NCBI GenBank assembly: GCA_000310025.1
Contig: FN648299.1
Coordinates: forward strand, 184,617 to 236,827
Reading direction: 5' to 3'
DNA from: Ectocarpus siliculosus
Lineage: Eukaryota > Sar > Phaeophyceae > Ectocarpales > Ectocarpaceae
Length of the DNA: 52,211 bases
Shown: piece by piece, positions 51,101 to 52,211 of the stretch
Position numbering within the stretch: the stretch's first letter is position 1
Layout of the letters: every line of letters starts with the position of its first letter
The notes under the pieces: generated by a model
Told to the model about the DNA's origin: nothing
Databases searched by the model: none
What the model saw: only the letters and a program-made list of their open reading frames with translations
Made by a program: the position numbers and the translations under genes

Positions 51101-52211
51101 CCGCCCCTACGATACCAAGGGCTGCATGGTAATGGCAGCAAGCGGCCGAAAAGTCGAACAACAGGTGTGCTGCCCCTCGGGCACCACTTTCCCACATACA
51201 GCCTGTTGATCACCGCCTGCCCGCACTTGCTTGACCTAGTGTATTTTTACCTCACCAACTTATTACAGTAGACATCGAAGTAAAACTATATTTTCCCCGC
51301 CAAACCCTGTCACAAATGAAATGACCGCAAGTGCTCTGGGCTCTGCAGCAGGGCACAAAAAAGAGGAAATAAACGTGTTTGCGTACACAACGGCGAAGAT
51401 TGGTCGAAGATAGATTTCCCGGTCGAACGGATATATATATATGTAGTTGGCTGGAAGTATTTTCCGGCAGTTAGGGAGGGATGTATGTACTGGACCTGTA
51501 TGCACAAGTCTAGACTATTTCCAAGCCTCTACACTGAGGAGCAGTGACGCCAGCCCGTCATTATAACGACTACATCTCCCCCTCGGCAAATTTTGTATAT
51601 CATGGATTATATGCTGTTGTTGTACCCGGAATATCTTTTTTTTTGTTACTTCATCAGTATGACCCAACTAATCCGTCTCTTATCTTTTCTGTGTGTAAGA
51701 GATAGCCTTGTCCAGAAACCCCATAAAATATGTAATTCACCTACAAACTACTGGTCGTCTACGACCAAAACATTTGGTTGGAAAACATGAACATTTATCA
51801 TGCGATATGGGTTTTGTAAGGAAAAAAATAAAACAAAATAAAATATAACAAAACACATCCTCCAAGGGTGCACTTGAAAAGTTATCCCGCACACCTAGGT
51901 GTACCCCCCCCCCCCAGGGCCGAAAAAAAATATCGGGTTTTCGCCTATGTAGGGTTTTGAGCACACTTCATGCAAGCCACTTACGGGGGACACATCGTGA
52001 GCTAATGTACCACGGACGACGACTGTTAAACACCCATACTTCGAGCGGGCTAGGTGCTCTCTTGATGTGCTACGCACCCGATTCGTGTGATCATGGCTTG
52101 GGGGTTCGCAAGAGAGGACCCTAGCTCGCGCATAGGGCACCCTGACAATAACAGGGTTCCCTCCTGCGGGGACGCTATATTTGTATTGGAATTAGACCAC
52201 CGTCACCCCCC
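48171..52211. other. Downstream region, no gene recognised
   Basis: Short frames only, none with a family motif. It contains a CT tract at 50641-50663, two copies of GCAGTGCGGTGAGCCT near 50395-50425, and poly-C runs. The last 250 bases are less repetitive and could be part of a mobile element, but nothing decides it. Confidence 0.4.

Overview
This is a nuclear DNA window from a eukaryote with intron-rich genes. The best guess is a brown alga of the Ectocarpus type. The reasons are GC-rich exons ending in GAG|GT, long introns full of GA, GTT and poly-G microsatellites, frequent TACTGCTGTA/TACAGCAGTA words in non-coding DNA, remnants of Ty3/gypsy and LINE elements, and a heterokont-style plastid presequence. 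The organism is inferred from style; there is no rRNA or organelle marker to confirm it. One 100-base N gap shows this is draft assembly.

Layout. 725-1694 (minus): a two-exon gene for a small secreted protein with six cysteines after the signal peptide. 1695-8965: non-coding DNA with a decayed Ty3/gypsy pol copy (about 5926-7312) and a possible recombinase scrap. 8966-26759 (plus): a 12-exon gene whose exons join in frame into about 2,912 residues, with one FYVE-like zinc finger, a long disordered body, a 12-13 copy VPGT-type repeat and a PPxY motif. 26760-29116: no clear gene. 29117-31879 (minus): a complete five-exon AlkB-family Fe(II)/2-oxoglutarate dioxygenase gene. 31880-32134: a shared head-to-head promoter. 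32135-47956 (plus): an 11-exon gene for an RlmI/RlmK-like (COG1092) SAM methyltransferase of 583 residues, probably organellar. 47957-52211: repeats copied from that gene's last exon, then nothing recognised.

The 8.4 kb fourth intron of the methyltransferase gene holds four antisense tRNA-Glu genes (three CTC, one TTC) in duplicated units, a 5'-truncated LINE with a target-site duplication, tRNA-derived SINE-like pieces and telomere-like tracts. Two copies of one small TIR element sit in introns of the two divergent genes.

The exon models were built by hand from splice sites, phase and protein family motifs. The two enzyme genes are well supported because their conserved motifs are rebuilt exactly across the junctions. 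The giant gene is supported by consistent phases through all exons, but its middle exons are low complexity and could include further small exons.
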